Shown here: positions 17,396 to 27,230 of the stretch, in pieces | Layout of the letters: the number at the start of each line of letters is the position of its first letter | Numbering within the stretch: position 1 is the stretch's first letter | Assembly (NCBI GenBank): GCA_034519525.1 | Contig: JAXHOJ010000033.1 | Location: 35,404-99,403 of the forward strand | Source of the DNA: Gemmobacter sp034519525 | GTDB lineage: Bacteria > Pseudomonadota > Alphaproteobacteria > Rhodobacterales > Rhodobacteraceae | Direction of reading: 5' to 3' | Length of the DNA: 64,000 nt | Notes under the pieces: model-generated | Database searches by the model: none | What the model was told of the DNA's origin: nothing | Seen by the model: only the letters and a program-made list of their open reading frames with translations | Made by a program: the position numbers and the translations under genes

Positions 17396-18605
17396 TCAGA
17401 ACCCGGCACCGGCAAAGCTGCGCGGGGCAGGGTCAATCATCGGTCACCTGGTTGTTGCGGATCTGTGCCACGGCCAGACCCCCGCTCATTGGAGCCGTCG
17501 GGGCGGCAGCCGGAAGATGCCGTTGACGCCTGACAAACCCAGCGGCCTGGGTCAGCGCGCGTGCCGATCAGCGCATTCGCCGTTGCCCGTTTCGGCCAGG
17601 GCGCCCATGGCGGCGATGCCGTCATAGGCCAGGCCCGGAAATCGGATGCGGGCGCGTCGCCATAGGCGGCCTGATAGCGCGATCTGGAACTGCGGCATAG
17701 CAGGTCGGATCGGGCAGCGCGAACCAGCCGCCCTGCACGCCGGGCAGCGCCAGCGTTGCCGCCGGGATGTCCCAGCGGGTCAGGCCGATGAACCGCGTGC
17801 ATGCGCCGGGTCGACGCCATTGTCGCGCAGCAGTTGCGCGAGATCAGCGGCAGGGCGCCCGCCGCTGTCGGCGGTCAGGAACAGCGCCTGCGCCCCGCTG
17901 ATTGCGCGCGCAGCCGCGATCGCCGGGCACGGCGGTTGCGATGCCGTTCTGCGAAGAACTCATAGGCTTCGCACACCCACGATCGTGCCGCCCGCGCGGC
18001 GCGACGCCGCGCTCGCATCGCAGGCACGGCCCGACCTCGCCCGGCCAGGTCGTCTGGTCATGCACCACCATGATCCGCGCTCTGCCCTGTTGCGCACGGC
18101 ATAGCTGGCCCAGACGGTCTGCGGTGTTCTGGAACGTCGGCCCCAGCACAAAGACATTGCGGCCTGCAATATCGGGGTTGTTCGAGAAGGACAGAACATT
18201 CACACCGCGCCCGGCCACGGCGACGCCCGCCGCATTGGCCTCTTGCGCATAGACCGGCCCGAGGATGATGCGGGCGCCTTCGTCCACCGCCTTGATCGCC
18301 ATCGGCTGCGCCTGCGCCGGGATGGCCGCCGGTGTTGTAGACGCGCAGGTCGATGCTGCACCCGCCCAGATCGGAAATCGCCAGGCGCGCGGCATTCTGT
18401 AGATTGCGCGCCAGCAGCTCGTCGCTGGCCTGGCCCCGAGCCCGCCGGGCACCAGAAGGGCCACCGGCACGGGCGCATGACGGGTCCAGCCGCGGGCCGC
18501 TGTGCCACCGGCCAGCGTCGGCACACAGGCCGCAAGGCGCAAGCGCCGACAGCAGACGGCCGCCGCAACGGCACAGCGCAGACGGGCCAGCGACTTGCGG
18601 GCCAT
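17396..18605 (-). pseudogene. Penicillin-binding protein activator lipoprotein (LpoA/YraM-like), frameshifted
   Basis: The predicted start MARKSLARLRCAVAAA leads, after one frame change, to a lipobox ending in LALAAC. The periplasmic-binding-protein fold follows, with AIKAVDEGARIILGPVYAQ, NVLSFSNNPDIAGRNVFVLG and GRARIMVVHD. In Enterobacteria the family lipoprotein activates PBP1a; in Alphaproteobacteria the role is inferred. The gene is divergent from rsmI, the classic yraM/yraL/yraN arrangement. Frame changes occur at least near 17600-17690, 17900-18000, 18320 and 18430. The last readable residues are about QIRNNQVTVIDPAPRSF, ending at a TGA at 17396. Confidence 0.78.
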
Positions 18606-18623
18606 GAACGAAAACGGACGAAC

Positions 18624-19623
18624 ATGCTGGATGTTCCTCACCAATCGGGCAGGCAGACGGATGTCGAGGATACTAGCGGGAGCGCCGTGCGAAGTAAACT
18701 TGCGACAGGCATGCCGGTCGGCCCCTGCGAGAGCCTGGCAAGCGTCGCCCGATGCAGGCCGGCTGTCCGCCGGGTCTGCACTTCTGTCGCCACGCCGATC
18801 GGGGCCGCGCGCGATATCACGCTGCGGGCGCTGGATATTCTGGCTGCGGCGGATGTGCTGGCCGCCGAAGACACCCGCACCCTGCGGCACCTGATGGAAA
18901 TCCACGGCGTGGCCCTGAACGGCCGTCCGATGGTGGCCTATCACGATCATAATGGCGATCAGGCGCGGCCGCGCCTGCTGGCGGCGCTGGCCGAAGGGAA
19001 ATCGGTGGTCTATGCGTCAGAGGCGGGCACACCGCTGGTGGCCGATCCGGGCTATCAGCTGGGCCGGGCGGTGATTGAGGCAGGCTATACCGTGCTGGCC
19101 GCCCCCGGGCCCTCGGCCGTTCTGGCGGCGCTGACGGTTTCGGGGCTGCCATCCGACAGGTTCTTGTTTGCAGGCTTTCCGCCCGCCGTCAGGCGGCGCG
19201 CGCGACGACCTTCCTGGCGGAACTCGCACGGTATGCGAGCGACGCGTGATCCTGTACGAATCGCCCGAAACGCGATTCAGCAATTGTTAGATGAATTGTG
19301 GCGAGATTATGGAGACGGAACGGACGATGCGCGGTTTGCCGGGAACTGACCAAACGCTTTGAAGAGGTGACGCGCGGCACGCTGGAAGAGGTGGCGGCCG
19401 CAATTGCGGAGCGGCGATCTGAAGGGCGAAATGGTCGTTGCTGATCGGCGCGCGCGCTGGATCGGCGGTGACACGGAGACGATGATCTGGATGCCGCGCT
19501 GCGGCGACGCCTTGCAGGACGCATCGGTTGAAGGATGCGGCGGCGCTGGTCGCCGAGGCTTTCGGGCTGCCACGGCGGGATGTCTATCAGCGGCTGGCGC
19601 TGGCTGCGGACAGTGAGGAGTGA
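18624..19623 (+). pseudogene. rsmI: 16S rRNA (cytidine1402-2'-O)-methyltransferase, frameshifted
   Basis: RsmI adds the 2'-O-methyl group to C1402 of 16S rRNA using SAM. The tetrapyrrole-methylase-like fold is clear: VATPIGAARDITLRALDIL, then AAEDTRTLRHLM, YHDHN, SEAGTPLVADPGYQL and AAPGPSAVLAAL. After about 19190 the frame is lost several times, but ILYESP-, CRELTKRFEEV- and RRDVYQ-like pieces can be followed to the TGA at 19621-19623. The start is uncertain; ATG 18624 gives a frame with a low-complexity N-terminal extension. It overlaps the next gene (TGATG). Confidence 0.82.
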
Positions 19624-20007
19624 TGATGCAGGGCGGTATACATCACGCAGGGGCGGAAGCTGGCCGCATGTCTCAGGCCGGGTGCGGCTGCGGAAGGTGT
19701 TGTGGAACATCTCTATATGCGCAGCGGCAGGGTCATTGCGGCCCGACGCTGGCGGGGCGCAGGGGGCGAGATTGACCTGATTGCCCGCGACGGGGCCGAG
19801 GTGATCTTCATCGAGGTGAAACAAAGCGTGACCCATGCCCATGCGGCGGAACATCTGGGGGCACGGCAGATGGGGCGTATCTGGAACGCTGCGGCCGAAT
19901 TTCTGGAAGGCGAGCCGATGGGGCAGCTGACGGCGGCGCGGTTCGATGTGGCGCTGGTGGATGGCCAGGGCGCGATCGAGATGATCGAAAACGCCTTTGC
20001 GGCCTGA
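19623..20007 (+). pseudogene. YraN family protein (UPF0102, nuclease fold), N-terminal frameshift
   Basis: The core of the restriction-endonuclease-like UPF0102 fold is intact from about 19690: RVIAARRWRGAGGEIDLIARDG, then EVIFIEVKQ with the Glu/Lys pair typical of the fold, and ITAARFDVALVDG-like sequence before the TGA at 20007. The first 25 or so residues cannot be read in one frame from the ATG at 19623, which overlaps the rsmI stop, so a base is missing or extra around 19650-19680. Members are found beside rsmI in many Proteobacteria; the function is still unclear. Confidence 0.75.
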
Positions 20008-20070
20008 TGTGCATCGCGGCTGCCCGCGGCTTGCGGGCCATGAGGAGGGCAACAGCAGAAGGGATTGCCC

Positions 20071-21016
20071 ATGCGCCTCAAGGTTGCCTTGCAGATGGAC
20101 CCGATCGGGTCGGTCAACATCAATGCCGACAGTACGTTCCGCATTGCGCTGGAGGCGCAGGCGCGCGGGCATGAGCTGTTCTTTTACACGCCCGACAAGC
20201 TGGCCTTTGTCGAGGGGCGGGGTGATTGCGCGCGGCTGGCCCATCGAACGTGCGGCGGGAAATGGGCAACCATGTGAGCTTCGGCGCGGAAACCGAGGCG
20301 GATCTGGGCGAATTTGATGTGGTCTGGCTGCGGCAGGATCCGCCCTTCGACATGGGGTACATCACCACCACCCATCTGCTGGAGATGATTCACCCGAAAA
20401 CGCTGGTGGTGAATGATCCGTTCTGGGTGCGCAACAGCCCCGAGAAGCTTCTGGTGCTGCGGTTTCCGCGAGCTGACCCCGCCGACGGCCATTGCCCGCG
20501 ATCTGCAGACCATCCGCGACTTCAGGGCGCGGCATGGCGACATCATCCTCAAGCCGCTTTACGGCAATGGCGGGGCGGGGGTGTTCCGGCTGGACCCGAA
20601 TGACCGCAACCTTTCATCGCTCTATGAGCTGTTCACCTCGATGAGCCGCGAGCCGATGATCGTGCAGAAGTTTCTGCCGGCCGTATCCAAGGGGGACAAG
20701 CGGGTGATCCTTGTGGATGGCGAGGCGGTGGGCGCGATCAACCGGGTGCCGCAGCCGGGCGAGACGCGGTCCAACATGCATGCGGGTGGGCGGCCCGAGC
20801 AGGTGGGGCTGACCGAGCGGGATCTGGAGATCTGTCGCACCATCGGCCCCGTTCTGAAGGAAAAGGGGCAGGTTTTTGTCGGGATCGACGTGATCGGCGA
20901 CTGGCTGACCGAGATCAACGTGACCTCGCCCACCGGTATGCAGGAGCTGGAGCGGTTTGACGGGACCAATACCGCCGCCCGCATCTGGGAGGCGATCGAG
21001 GCCAAGCGCCGGGTGA
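20071..21016 (+). pseudogene. gshB: Glutathione synthetase, frameshifted
   Basis: GshB joins gamma-glutamylcysteine and glycine with ATP to make glutathione. The N-terminus MRLKVALQMDPIGSVNI is preceded by a ribosome site. The ATP-grasp part is intact from about 20470: GDIILKPLYGNGGAGVFRL, then EPMIVQKFLP, GDKRVILVDGE and INVTSPTGMQELERF. The frame changes at about 20220, at about 20466 and just before the stop near 21016. Each piece is typical of the family, with no missing section. It is the last gene of the rsmI-yraN-gshB run. Confidence 0.88.
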
Positions 21017-21081
21017 GGCGCGCCGGTTGCCGTTGGAATGGACCAGCCGCAGGGGCCCCGGCCATTGGTCGGCTCACCCCT

Positions 21082-21101
21082 GGGTACTTTTCCCAAGAGA
21101 A
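21082..21101 (+). repeat. Dispersed gene-end motif, diverged copy
   Basis: GGTACTTTTCCCAAGAGAAA is a relaxed copy of the shared gene-end sequence. It lies in the gap between the convergent ends of gshB and comM. Confidence 0.45.
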
Positions 21102-21140
21102 ATCTGGGCGCGCCGTGCCCTGTCAGGGCGGCGTCTGTGG

Positions 21141-22651
21141 TCACGGCTGACAGCGCGGTAGCTCGACCGCCTTCGGCCACATGCGGGGTTGCGCACGATG
21201 CGCTCGGACCCGGCCAGATCCGCGATGGTGCGGGCCACGCGCAGCACCCGGTGATAGGCGCGGGCTGACAGGCCGAAGCGTTCGGCCACCTTTGTCAGCA
21301 GGGCGCGGCCTTCGGCATCGGGGGCCGCGATCTCTTCCAGCACCCGGCCTTCGGCATCGGCATTGACCCGCAGGCCGGGATGGGCGGCAAAGCGTTGTGC
21401 CTGACGGGCGCGGGCCTCTGTCACCCGGGCGGCCACAATGGCCGAGCTGTCACCCGAGGCGGGCAGATCGAGATCGGTGAAGGCGACGGGCGGCACATCC
21501 ACCCGCAGGTCGAAGCGGTCCATCAGCGGGCCGGAGATGCGGCCAAGGTAATCATCGCCGCAGCCCGGCACCCGGGCGCAGGCGCGGGCGGGGTCGGTTA
21601 GATAGCCGCATTTGCAGGGATTGGCGGCAGCGACCAGCAGAAACCGGCAGGGATAGCGGATATGGGCATTGGCGCGGGCCACCACCACATCGCCGGTTTC
21701 GATCGGCTGGCGCAGGGTTTCCAGCACGGCGCGCGGAAATTCCGGCAGTTCATCAAGGAACAGCACGCCGTTATGGGCCAGGCTGATCTCGCCCGGTTTC
21801 GCGCCCTTGCCGCCACCGACGATGGCGGCCATCGAGGCGGTGTGATGCGGTTCGCGGAACGGCCTTTCGCGCGAGATGCCGCCTTCGTTCAGCAGACCCG
21901 CCAGCGAATGGATCATCGAGGTTTCCAGCGCCTCCAGCGCCGAAAGCGGGGGCAGGATGCCAGGCAGCCTTGCGGCCAGCATGGATTTCCCCGACCCCGG
22001 CGTGCCGACCATCAGCAGATGGTGCCGCCCGGCGGCCGCGATTTCCAGCGCGCGTTTGGCGCGCTCCTGCCCCTTGACCTCGCGCAGATCCTTGGCATGG
22101 GCGGGGCGCGCCACCTCGCCTGCCTCGGCGGGCGTCAGCGGGGACTGGCCGGTGTAATGGCGCACCACCTGATCGAGCGAGGCGGCGGCCAGAACCTGGG
22201 TGGCACCGACCCAGGCGGCCTCGGCCCCGCAGGCACGCGGGCACAGCAGCGTGCGGTCGGCCTCGGCGGCGGCCATGGCGGCGGGCAGGGCGCCGATCAC
22301 CGGCATCAGGCGGCCATCGAGCGACAACTCGCCCAGGGCCACCGTGCCTTCCACCTCGTCCTTGGGGATGATCTCCAGCGCGGCCAGCAGGGCGAGCGCG
22401 ATGGGCAGATCGAAATGCGAGCCTTCCTTGGGCAGATCGGCGGGGGCGAGGTTGACGGTGATCCGTTTCGACGGCAGCGCGATCGACATGGCGGCGAGGG
22501 CGGCGCGCACCCTTTCCTTGGCCTCGGACACCGCCTTGTCGGGCAGGCCCACCACCGAAAAGGCCGGAAGGCCCGGGGCGACGGCGCATTGCACCTCGAC
22601 CAGCCGGGCCTCGACCCCTTCGAATGCCACCGTATAGGCCCGCGCGACCAT
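21141..22651 (-). CDS. comM: YifB-type Mg-chelatase-like AAA+ ATPase
   Basis: A roughly 505-residue hexameric helicase of the ComM/YifB family, linked in other bacteria to branch migration of incoming DNA during natural transformation. Domains: an N-terminal Lon-protease-like fold (to about 170), Walker A GTPGSGKSMLAARLPG near residue 220, Walker B LFLDELPEF, a Cys-rich insert (ANPCKCGYL...ACARVPGCGDDY) and a C-terminal Mg_chelatase_C part with RAYHRVLRVARTIADL. The last 10 or so residues need a one-base shift near 21185 to reach the likely TGA at 21141; without it the frame runs on to 21074. Confidence 0.88.
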
Positions 22652-22694
22652 CCCCGCCCCCGTTCACAGTGGTTAACGGCTACGGGGGAATGGT

Positions 22695-23567
22695 TTACGA
22701 ACGGTAAAGAGCCATGAATTTCGGCCAGGCCTCCGGATCGGCCACGGTCTTGTCGCGGCAGAAGGCGTTGCAGAAGCCGAAGCGGCGACCGTCGAGTTCC
22801 AGCACATGGGTGACGGGTTTGCCGGAATAGGGGCAGGCGGTGTTTTCAGCCTCGGTTCCCTCCACGGCGCGGGCGAGCAGGGGCGCGGGGCCGGGCCAGG
22901 GGCGCTGTGGATAATCGCGGCGGTAGAAGGGCTGGTCGGCGCCATCCACCAGCCCCATGGCGCGCCAGCGGCGGAAGGACGGATGCGCCAGATGCGCGGC
23001 GACATAGGCGGCAGCCGCAGGCCCGACCGGCAGGTTATAGGTGGCGATGCGGGTGGCGAGCGGCGCGAAGAACACATCGGCGATGGAATAGGCGCCGCAG
23101 AGCCACGGGCCCGTGGCGCCCGTGGTTTCGCGCGCCCAGGTCCACATCAGCTGCACCCTGTCCAGATCGGCCAGCACATCGGCGGGCGGGTCGCAGCTTT
23201 CATAGCTGGTGCGCAGGTTCATCGGGCAGAAACCGCGTACCGCCGTATAGCCTGCGTGCATTTCCGAGGCGAGCATCCGCGCCACGGCCCGCGCCTTGGG
23301 ATCGGCAGGCCACATCCCGGCCTCGGGGTGGCGGGAGGCGAGTTCTTCGGCAATCGCCAGGCTTTCGCCAATCGCCAGCCCGTCGGGGAACAGCAGGGCC
23401 GGGGCGGTGCGGGCCGGGAAGAATTCCTGCAGCAGGGTGGGCAGCTCGTCAGTGTAAAGCCGCGCCAGCCGCGTGGCTACCGGCAGGCCGAAGGCATCGA
23501 ACAGCAGCCAGCCGCGCAAGGACCAGCTGGAATAGGCGCGGTCGCCGATGGCGAGGGTATAAGTCAT
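22695..23567 (-). CDS. Glutathione S-transferase with Cys-rich C-terminal extension
   Basis: A 290-residue protein. The first roughly 80 residues are a thioredoxin-like GST N-domain (AYSSWSLRGWLLFDAFGLP, then IGESLAIAEEL). The helical C-domain runs to about 230. The extra tail carries C245 (CPYSGKP), C266 and C270 (FGFCNAFCRDK), with a short beta-hairpin-like stretch between them. The tail resembles the YHS/TRASH type of small metal-binding module. The substrate is unknown. The N-domain Ser pair (YSSWS) is the likely glutathione-binding site. It stands alone between comM and a phosphatase gene. Confidence 0.82.
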   Translation of the reverse strand: MTYTLAIGDRAYSSWSLRGWLLFDAFGLPVATRLARLYTDELPTLLQEFFPARTAPALLFPDGLAIGESLAIAEELASRHPEAGMWPADPKARAVARMLASEMHAGYTAVRGFCPMNLRTSYESCDPPADVLADLDRVQLMWTWARETTGATGPWLCGAYSIADVFFAPLATRIATYNLPVGPAAAAYVAAHLAHPSFRRWRAMGLVDGADQPFYRRDYPQRPWPGPAPLLARAVEGTEAENTACPYSGKPVTHVLELDGRRFGFCNAFCRDKTVADPEAWPKFMALYRS

Positions 23568-23652
23568 CCTTGATGCTCCGTGACCTGAAGGAATGACAGC
23601 AGGTTAGCTGCAGCGCGGCGCTGGGCCAAACGGTGTTTCGTGCGATGATCCA

Positions 23653-24233
23653 TCACGGATTGTGATTGATCCGGCCAATCTGCCAGTGGCTGTCAAAGAC
23701 CAGTTCGGTCAGCGACAGCGGCTCGATCTTCTGGGCGAAAACGGTCTGTAGCCATCAAGGCTTTGTGCGCGCTGCAAAGGGTGGCGCAGGATGGGGCCGA
23801 AATGGGCCACAGCCACCACGATCACGGCGGGGCCAGCGGCCAAGGGCGGGCCAGCGCAGCGGCATCGACGCGGCGCTGACATGGCGTTCCAGCTTTCGCC
23901 ATCCGGTGCGGCCACATCGCCCGCCTGTTCCCAGAAGGCGCGGATGGCGGCCGGGCTTTCGGCATCGACATCGGCGAAGCGGCGGTTTTCCCAGGCCCCG
24001 AAATGGATTTCGCGCAGCCTTGGGTCATGGGGCAGGCGCGGTCGGGTGCCCTGCAGCGCATCGGCGGTGGCCACGGCGCGGCTGAGGTCGGAAGACACTA
24101 CCGGCACATCGGGCAGCGCCGCCGCCAGCCGCGCCAGCGCCGGAGTATCCGACAGATCGGCGGGGCGATCCGTCCAGCCGATCATTTCCTTTGCATGGGT
24201 CGGCCCGTGGCGCACCAGCCAGAGGCGTTTCAT
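23653..24233 (-). pseudogene. Histidine phosphatase family protein, frameshifted
   Basis: A phosphoglycerate-mutase-like phosphatase with the catalytic VRHGPTHAKE at the N-terminus, SSDLSRAVATADAL, and REIHFGAWENR. The second catalytic His lies in a stretch reading VAHFGPIL, which is split by indels at about 23800-23860. The tail reads LSLTELVFDSHWQIGRI in a third frame and ends at the TGA at 23653. Its start overlaps the cobU stop (ATGA), suggesting the CobC-like alpha-ribazole phosphatase role often found with cobU. That assignment is inferred from position. Confidence 0.75.
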
Positions 24234-24777
24234 GGCAGCTGCCCCTTCAGCACCAGCGGCAGCCCGGCCATCACCGCCACCACCAGACCGGCACGCCGGC
24301 CAGCCGCTGGTTCAGGCGGCCCTGTTCATCGCGGAACTGCCGGGCCAGTGCATTATCCGGCACGATGGACCAGCCGACCTCGTTCGATACCACCACCACC
24401 GGCGCGGCGCAGGCCAGCAGGGCAGCCTCCAGTGCGGCTGCTTCTGCTGCCAGATCAGCCCCTGCCAGCATGTGGTTGGTCAACCACAGCGTGGCGCAAT
24501 CGAACAGCACCACCTCATCCGGCCGGGCCTGGGCCAAGGCTGCCAAGGCGTCGCGCGGGGCCTCGATGGTGCGCCAGTCCTGCCCCCGGTCGCTCTGGTG
24601 GGCGGTGATGCGGGCGCGCATCTCGTCATCCCAGGCCTGAGCCGTGGCGATATACACGCGCGGGCACCGGGCGCCGGTCACAAGGCCCTCAGCAAATCGT
24701 GATTTCCCCGAACGGGCGCCGCCGATCACCAATGAAAGCTGCGGCAGGAATATCTGTTTCTTCGGTGATCCGCTCAT
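24230..24777 (-). pseudogene. cobU: Bifunctional adenosylcobinamide kinase/guanylyltransferase, one frameshift
   Basis: CobU phosphorylates adenosylcobinamide and transfers GMP to it in the nucleotide-loop part of vitamin B12 synthesis. The P-loop GGARSGKSRFAE is near residue 18. Other landmarks are ARCPRVYIATAQAWDDEM, HQSDRGQDWRTIEAP and VVVVSNEVGWSIVPDN. A single missing base near 24292 breaks the last 20 residues; correcting it restores LVVAVMAGLPLVLKGQLP and a TGA overlapping the phosphatase start. The start at 24777 (MSGSPKKQ) lies in the divergent region shared with rpoHII. Confidence 0.88.
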
Positions 24778-24793
24778 CCGGCTGTCTCGTATC
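24766..24793 (+). promoter_or_regulatory. Candidate ECF-sigma (RpoE-type) promoter of the RpoHII gene
   Basis: TGATCC at 24766-24771 is followed 16 bases later by CGTATC (24788-24793), about 45 bases before the rpoHII start. In Rhodobacter the rpoHII gene is switched on by RpoE during singlet-oxygen stress from promoters with a TGATCC -35 element. The -10 fits less well, and the -35 overlaps the cobU start region, so this is tentative. Confidence 0.35.
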
Positions 24794-24837
24794 TGTTGCA
24801 GAGTTTGAACCAACGCAGCGAACCGAATGGGGGTCTC

Positions 24838-25713
24838 ATGGCGCTGGATGGATATACTGGGCAAAGCGTTCCGCGCCAAGCGATGAAGGCAGAACTGCTG
24901 GATGCCGAAACCGAGGCGCGTCTGGCCTATGCCTGGCGCGACCACCGCGACGAGGCTGCGCTGCACAGGCTGATCAACGCCTATACGCGGCTGGCCATTT
25001 CGATGGCGTCGAAATTCCGCCGCTATGGCGCGCCGATGAATGATCTGATCCAGGAAGCCTGTCTGGGCCTGATGAAGGCAGCAGACAAGTTTGATCCGGA
25101 TCGCGGGGTGCGGTTTTCCACCTATGCGGTGTGGTGGATCAAGGCGAGTATTCAGGATTATGTGATGCGCAACTGGTCCATGGTGCGGACCGGATCGACG
25201 AGCAGCCAGAAATCGCTGTTCTTCAACATGCGCCGCGTACAGGCCCGGCTGGAGCGTGAGGCCGAGGCGCAGGGGGAAAACCTTGATTCCCATCAGCTGC
25301 GCGAACGGATCGCCCATGAAATCGGCGTGCCTCTGGCCGATGTGGTGATGATGGAGGGGCGGCTTTCAGGCTCTGACTTTTCGCTGAACGCCACGCAGGG
25401 CAGTGATGCCGAAGGCCGGGAATGGATCGAAGCGCTGGAGGATGATGGCCCGGTGCCCGCCGAAACCGTAGAAGAGGCGCATGATGCGGCCCATCTGCGC
25501 GGCTGGCTGGTACAGGCTTTGGGCACGCTGAACGACCGCGAGCGCTATATCGTGACAGAGCGCAAGCTGCGCGGGGAAGGGCGGACGCTGGAGAGCCTGG
25601 GTGACGAGCTGGGCCTTTCGAAAGAGCGTATCCGTCAGCTGGAAGCCGCCGCCTTTGCCAAGCTGCGCCGCACGTTGGAAACCCATGCGCCAGAGGTTCG
25701 CCACTTCCTGTAA
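24838..25713 (+). CDS. rpoH2: RNA polymerase heat-shock-type sigma factor, RpoHII group
   Basis: A 291-residue sigma-32-like factor. Region 2 is clear (DLIQEACLGLMKAADKFDP, then FSTYAVWWIKASIQDYVMRNW). The RpoH box appears as SQKSLFFNMRR, and region 4 carries the helix-turn-helix (SLGDELGLSKERIRQLE). The N-terminal linker and acidic stretch ALEDDGPVPAETVEEAHD resemble RpoHII rather than RpoHI. In Rhodobacter relatives RpoHII drives singlet-oxygen and general stress genes such as methionine repair and glutathione functions. The stop codon is directly followed by the stop of the convergent transporter gene. Confidence 0.88.
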   Translation: MALDGYTGQSVPRQAMKAELLDAETEARLAYAWRDHRDEAALHRLINAYTRLAISMASKFRRYGAPMNDLIQEACLGLMKAADKFDPDRGVRFSTYAVWWIKASIQDYVMRNWSMVRTGSTSSQKSLFFNMRRVQARLEREAEAQGENLDSHQLRERIAHEIGVPLADVVMMEGRLSGSDFSLNATQGSDAEGREWIEALEDDGPVPAETVEEAHDAAHLRGWLVQALGTLNDRERYIVTERKLRGEGRTLESLGDELGLSKERIRQLEAAAFAKLRRTLETHAPEVRHFL

Positions 25714-26490
25714 TCAGGCCGTCCGCGTCGGGATGCGCCTTTCGAAGTGCCGGAAGGCCAGAACGATTAGCCCGGTTATGGCCATATAAACGACCGCCAG
25801 CAGCAGAAGCGGTTCATAGGTGATGAACGTATCCTGGCGCACCCGGCTGGCCACGGCATAGATATCCACCACGGTGATGGTGGCCACCAAGGGCGTTGCT
25901 TTCAGTTGCAGAACGGTTTCGCCGCCCAAGGTGGGCAGCGCCCGGTGCAGCGCCTGCGGCAGCCAGATGCGGCGCAGGATCGTCAGCCGCGGCATCCCCA
26001 TGGATTTTGCGGCCTCCAGCTGCCCCTTGGGCACGCCCTTGAACGCGCCGCGCATCACCTCGCCCTCATAGCCCGCAAAGCTGAGCGTCAGGGCCAGCAG
26101 ACCATAGGGCCAGGCCTGCCGCAGCATGGGCCAAAGATCGCTTTGCCGGATCCAGGGGATCTGCGGAAACAACGAGCCAAGCCCGTAATACAGCAGCCAA
26201 AGTTGCAGCAGAAGCGGTGTGCCGCGGATCACGGTACAGAAGCTGCGGGCGGGCAGGGCCAGCCACCACGGGCCCGCCGCCTGCGCCAGCCCCAGCGGAA
26301 TGGCCAGGGTCATGCCCAGCAGCAGCGACAGAGCCAGCAGCCAGAGGGTGCGCCAGATGCCCTGTGCGGCAAGGCCGAGGTCATGTCGCGGCAGCCAGTC
26401 CCAGCGCAATGTCATCACGCACCAGACCACAAGCGCCGCGAACAGGGCGGCCATGACGATGCGGTGCGGCAGCCAGAAATCTCGTGTCAT
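25714..26490 (-). CDS. Polar amino-acid ABC transporter permease (HisM/GlnP type)
   Basis: A 258-residue inner-membrane permease with about five to six helices. The EAA loop near residues 170-200 reads EAAKSMGMPRLTILRRIWLPQA, a typical site for docking the ATPase. The sequence fits the second permease of histidine/glutamine-type systems. The start at 26490 overlaps the stop of the first permease gene (ATGA), showing a coupled pair. The substrate cannot be read directly; the neighbouring aminotransferases suggest an amino acid or amine. Confidence 0.9.
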   Translation of the reverse strand: MTRDFWLPHRIVMAALFAALVVWCVMTLRWDWLPRHDLGLAAQGIWRTLWLLALSLLLGMTLAIPLGLAQAAGPWWLALPARSFCTVIRGTPLLLQLWLLYYGLGSLFPQIPWIRQSDLWPMLRQAWPYGLLALTLSFAGYEGEVMRGAFKGVPKGQLEAAKSMGMPRLTILRRIWLPQALHRALPTLGGETVLQLKATPLVATITVVDIYAVASRVRQDTFITYEPLLLLAVVYMAITGLIVLAFRHFERRIPTRTA

Positions 26491-27230
26491 CCGCGAAGCT
26501 CCGGCTGGCCACGGCGGGCCCAGCGTTCGGCGCGGGCGAACAGCCAGCCCGAACCGATGGACAGTGCCAGATACAGCCCGCCCGCCGCCATGAAGAAGGT
26601 GAAATAAGCCTTGGTCGCCCCGGCGGCCTGCCGGGTTTCCTGCGTCAGTTCGGCAAAGCCCACCACAGCCAGAAGCGCGGTATCCTTGGTGGCGATCAGC
26701 CAGAGGTTGGCACATGCCCGGCACCGCCGCGGACAGCATCAGCGGCGTGATGCGCCGCGCCAGCATAGCCCGGCGACATGCCCACAGGCGCGGGCGGCCT
26801 CGATCTGGCCCGCAGGCACCGACTGAATGGCGCCGCGCAACACCTCGGTCGCATAGGCGCCCTGCACCACGCCCAGCACCGCGATCCCCGCCGCCACGCC
26901 CGAAATCTGGATGCGGTCATAGCCCAGCCCCAGCAGGATCTGGTTCACGGCATCGGTGACGGCATAGTACAGGATCAGGATCAGCACCAGTTCCGGCACC
27001 GCCCGCACGACGGTGGTATAGATCGCCAGCAGATCGCGCGTCAGCGGCCCGCCATACAGCTTGCCAAAGGCGCCACCTACGCCGATGCACCGCGCCCAGG
27101 CCATAAGGCCCCCAGCGCAATCAGCACCGAATTCACCAAGGCCGCGCAGCAGCGTCGCCCCCCAACCGGGAGGCGAATAGTGCCAGCAAGCTCCAGCGCT
27201 GGCCGCTGGCACGGCCAGCGCCAGCACGCC
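26487..27230 (-). pseudogene. Polar amino-acid ABC transporter permease (HisQ/GlnP type), frameshifted
   Basis: First permease of the transporter. Readable sections are RDLLAIYTTVVRAVPELVLI, then GVVQGAYATEVLRGAIQSV with the EAA loop QIEAARACG, and, after a frame change near 26770, a stretch reading ATKDTALLAVVGFAELT and LYLALSIGSGWLF. The N-terminus is broken around 27110-27160. With corrections it is about 245 residues and ends 4 bases inside the next permease gene. The exact start is uncertain. Confidence 0.78.

Noticed and set aside
14566..21016. True gene decay of glnD, rsmI and gshB
   Set aside because: All conserved parts are present with normal spacing and codon use; clustered read errors are more likely.
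25714..26766. A single 350-residue permease
   Set aside because: The extra N-terminal part is the wrong frame of the first permease gene; the ATG at 26490 starts a normal permease.
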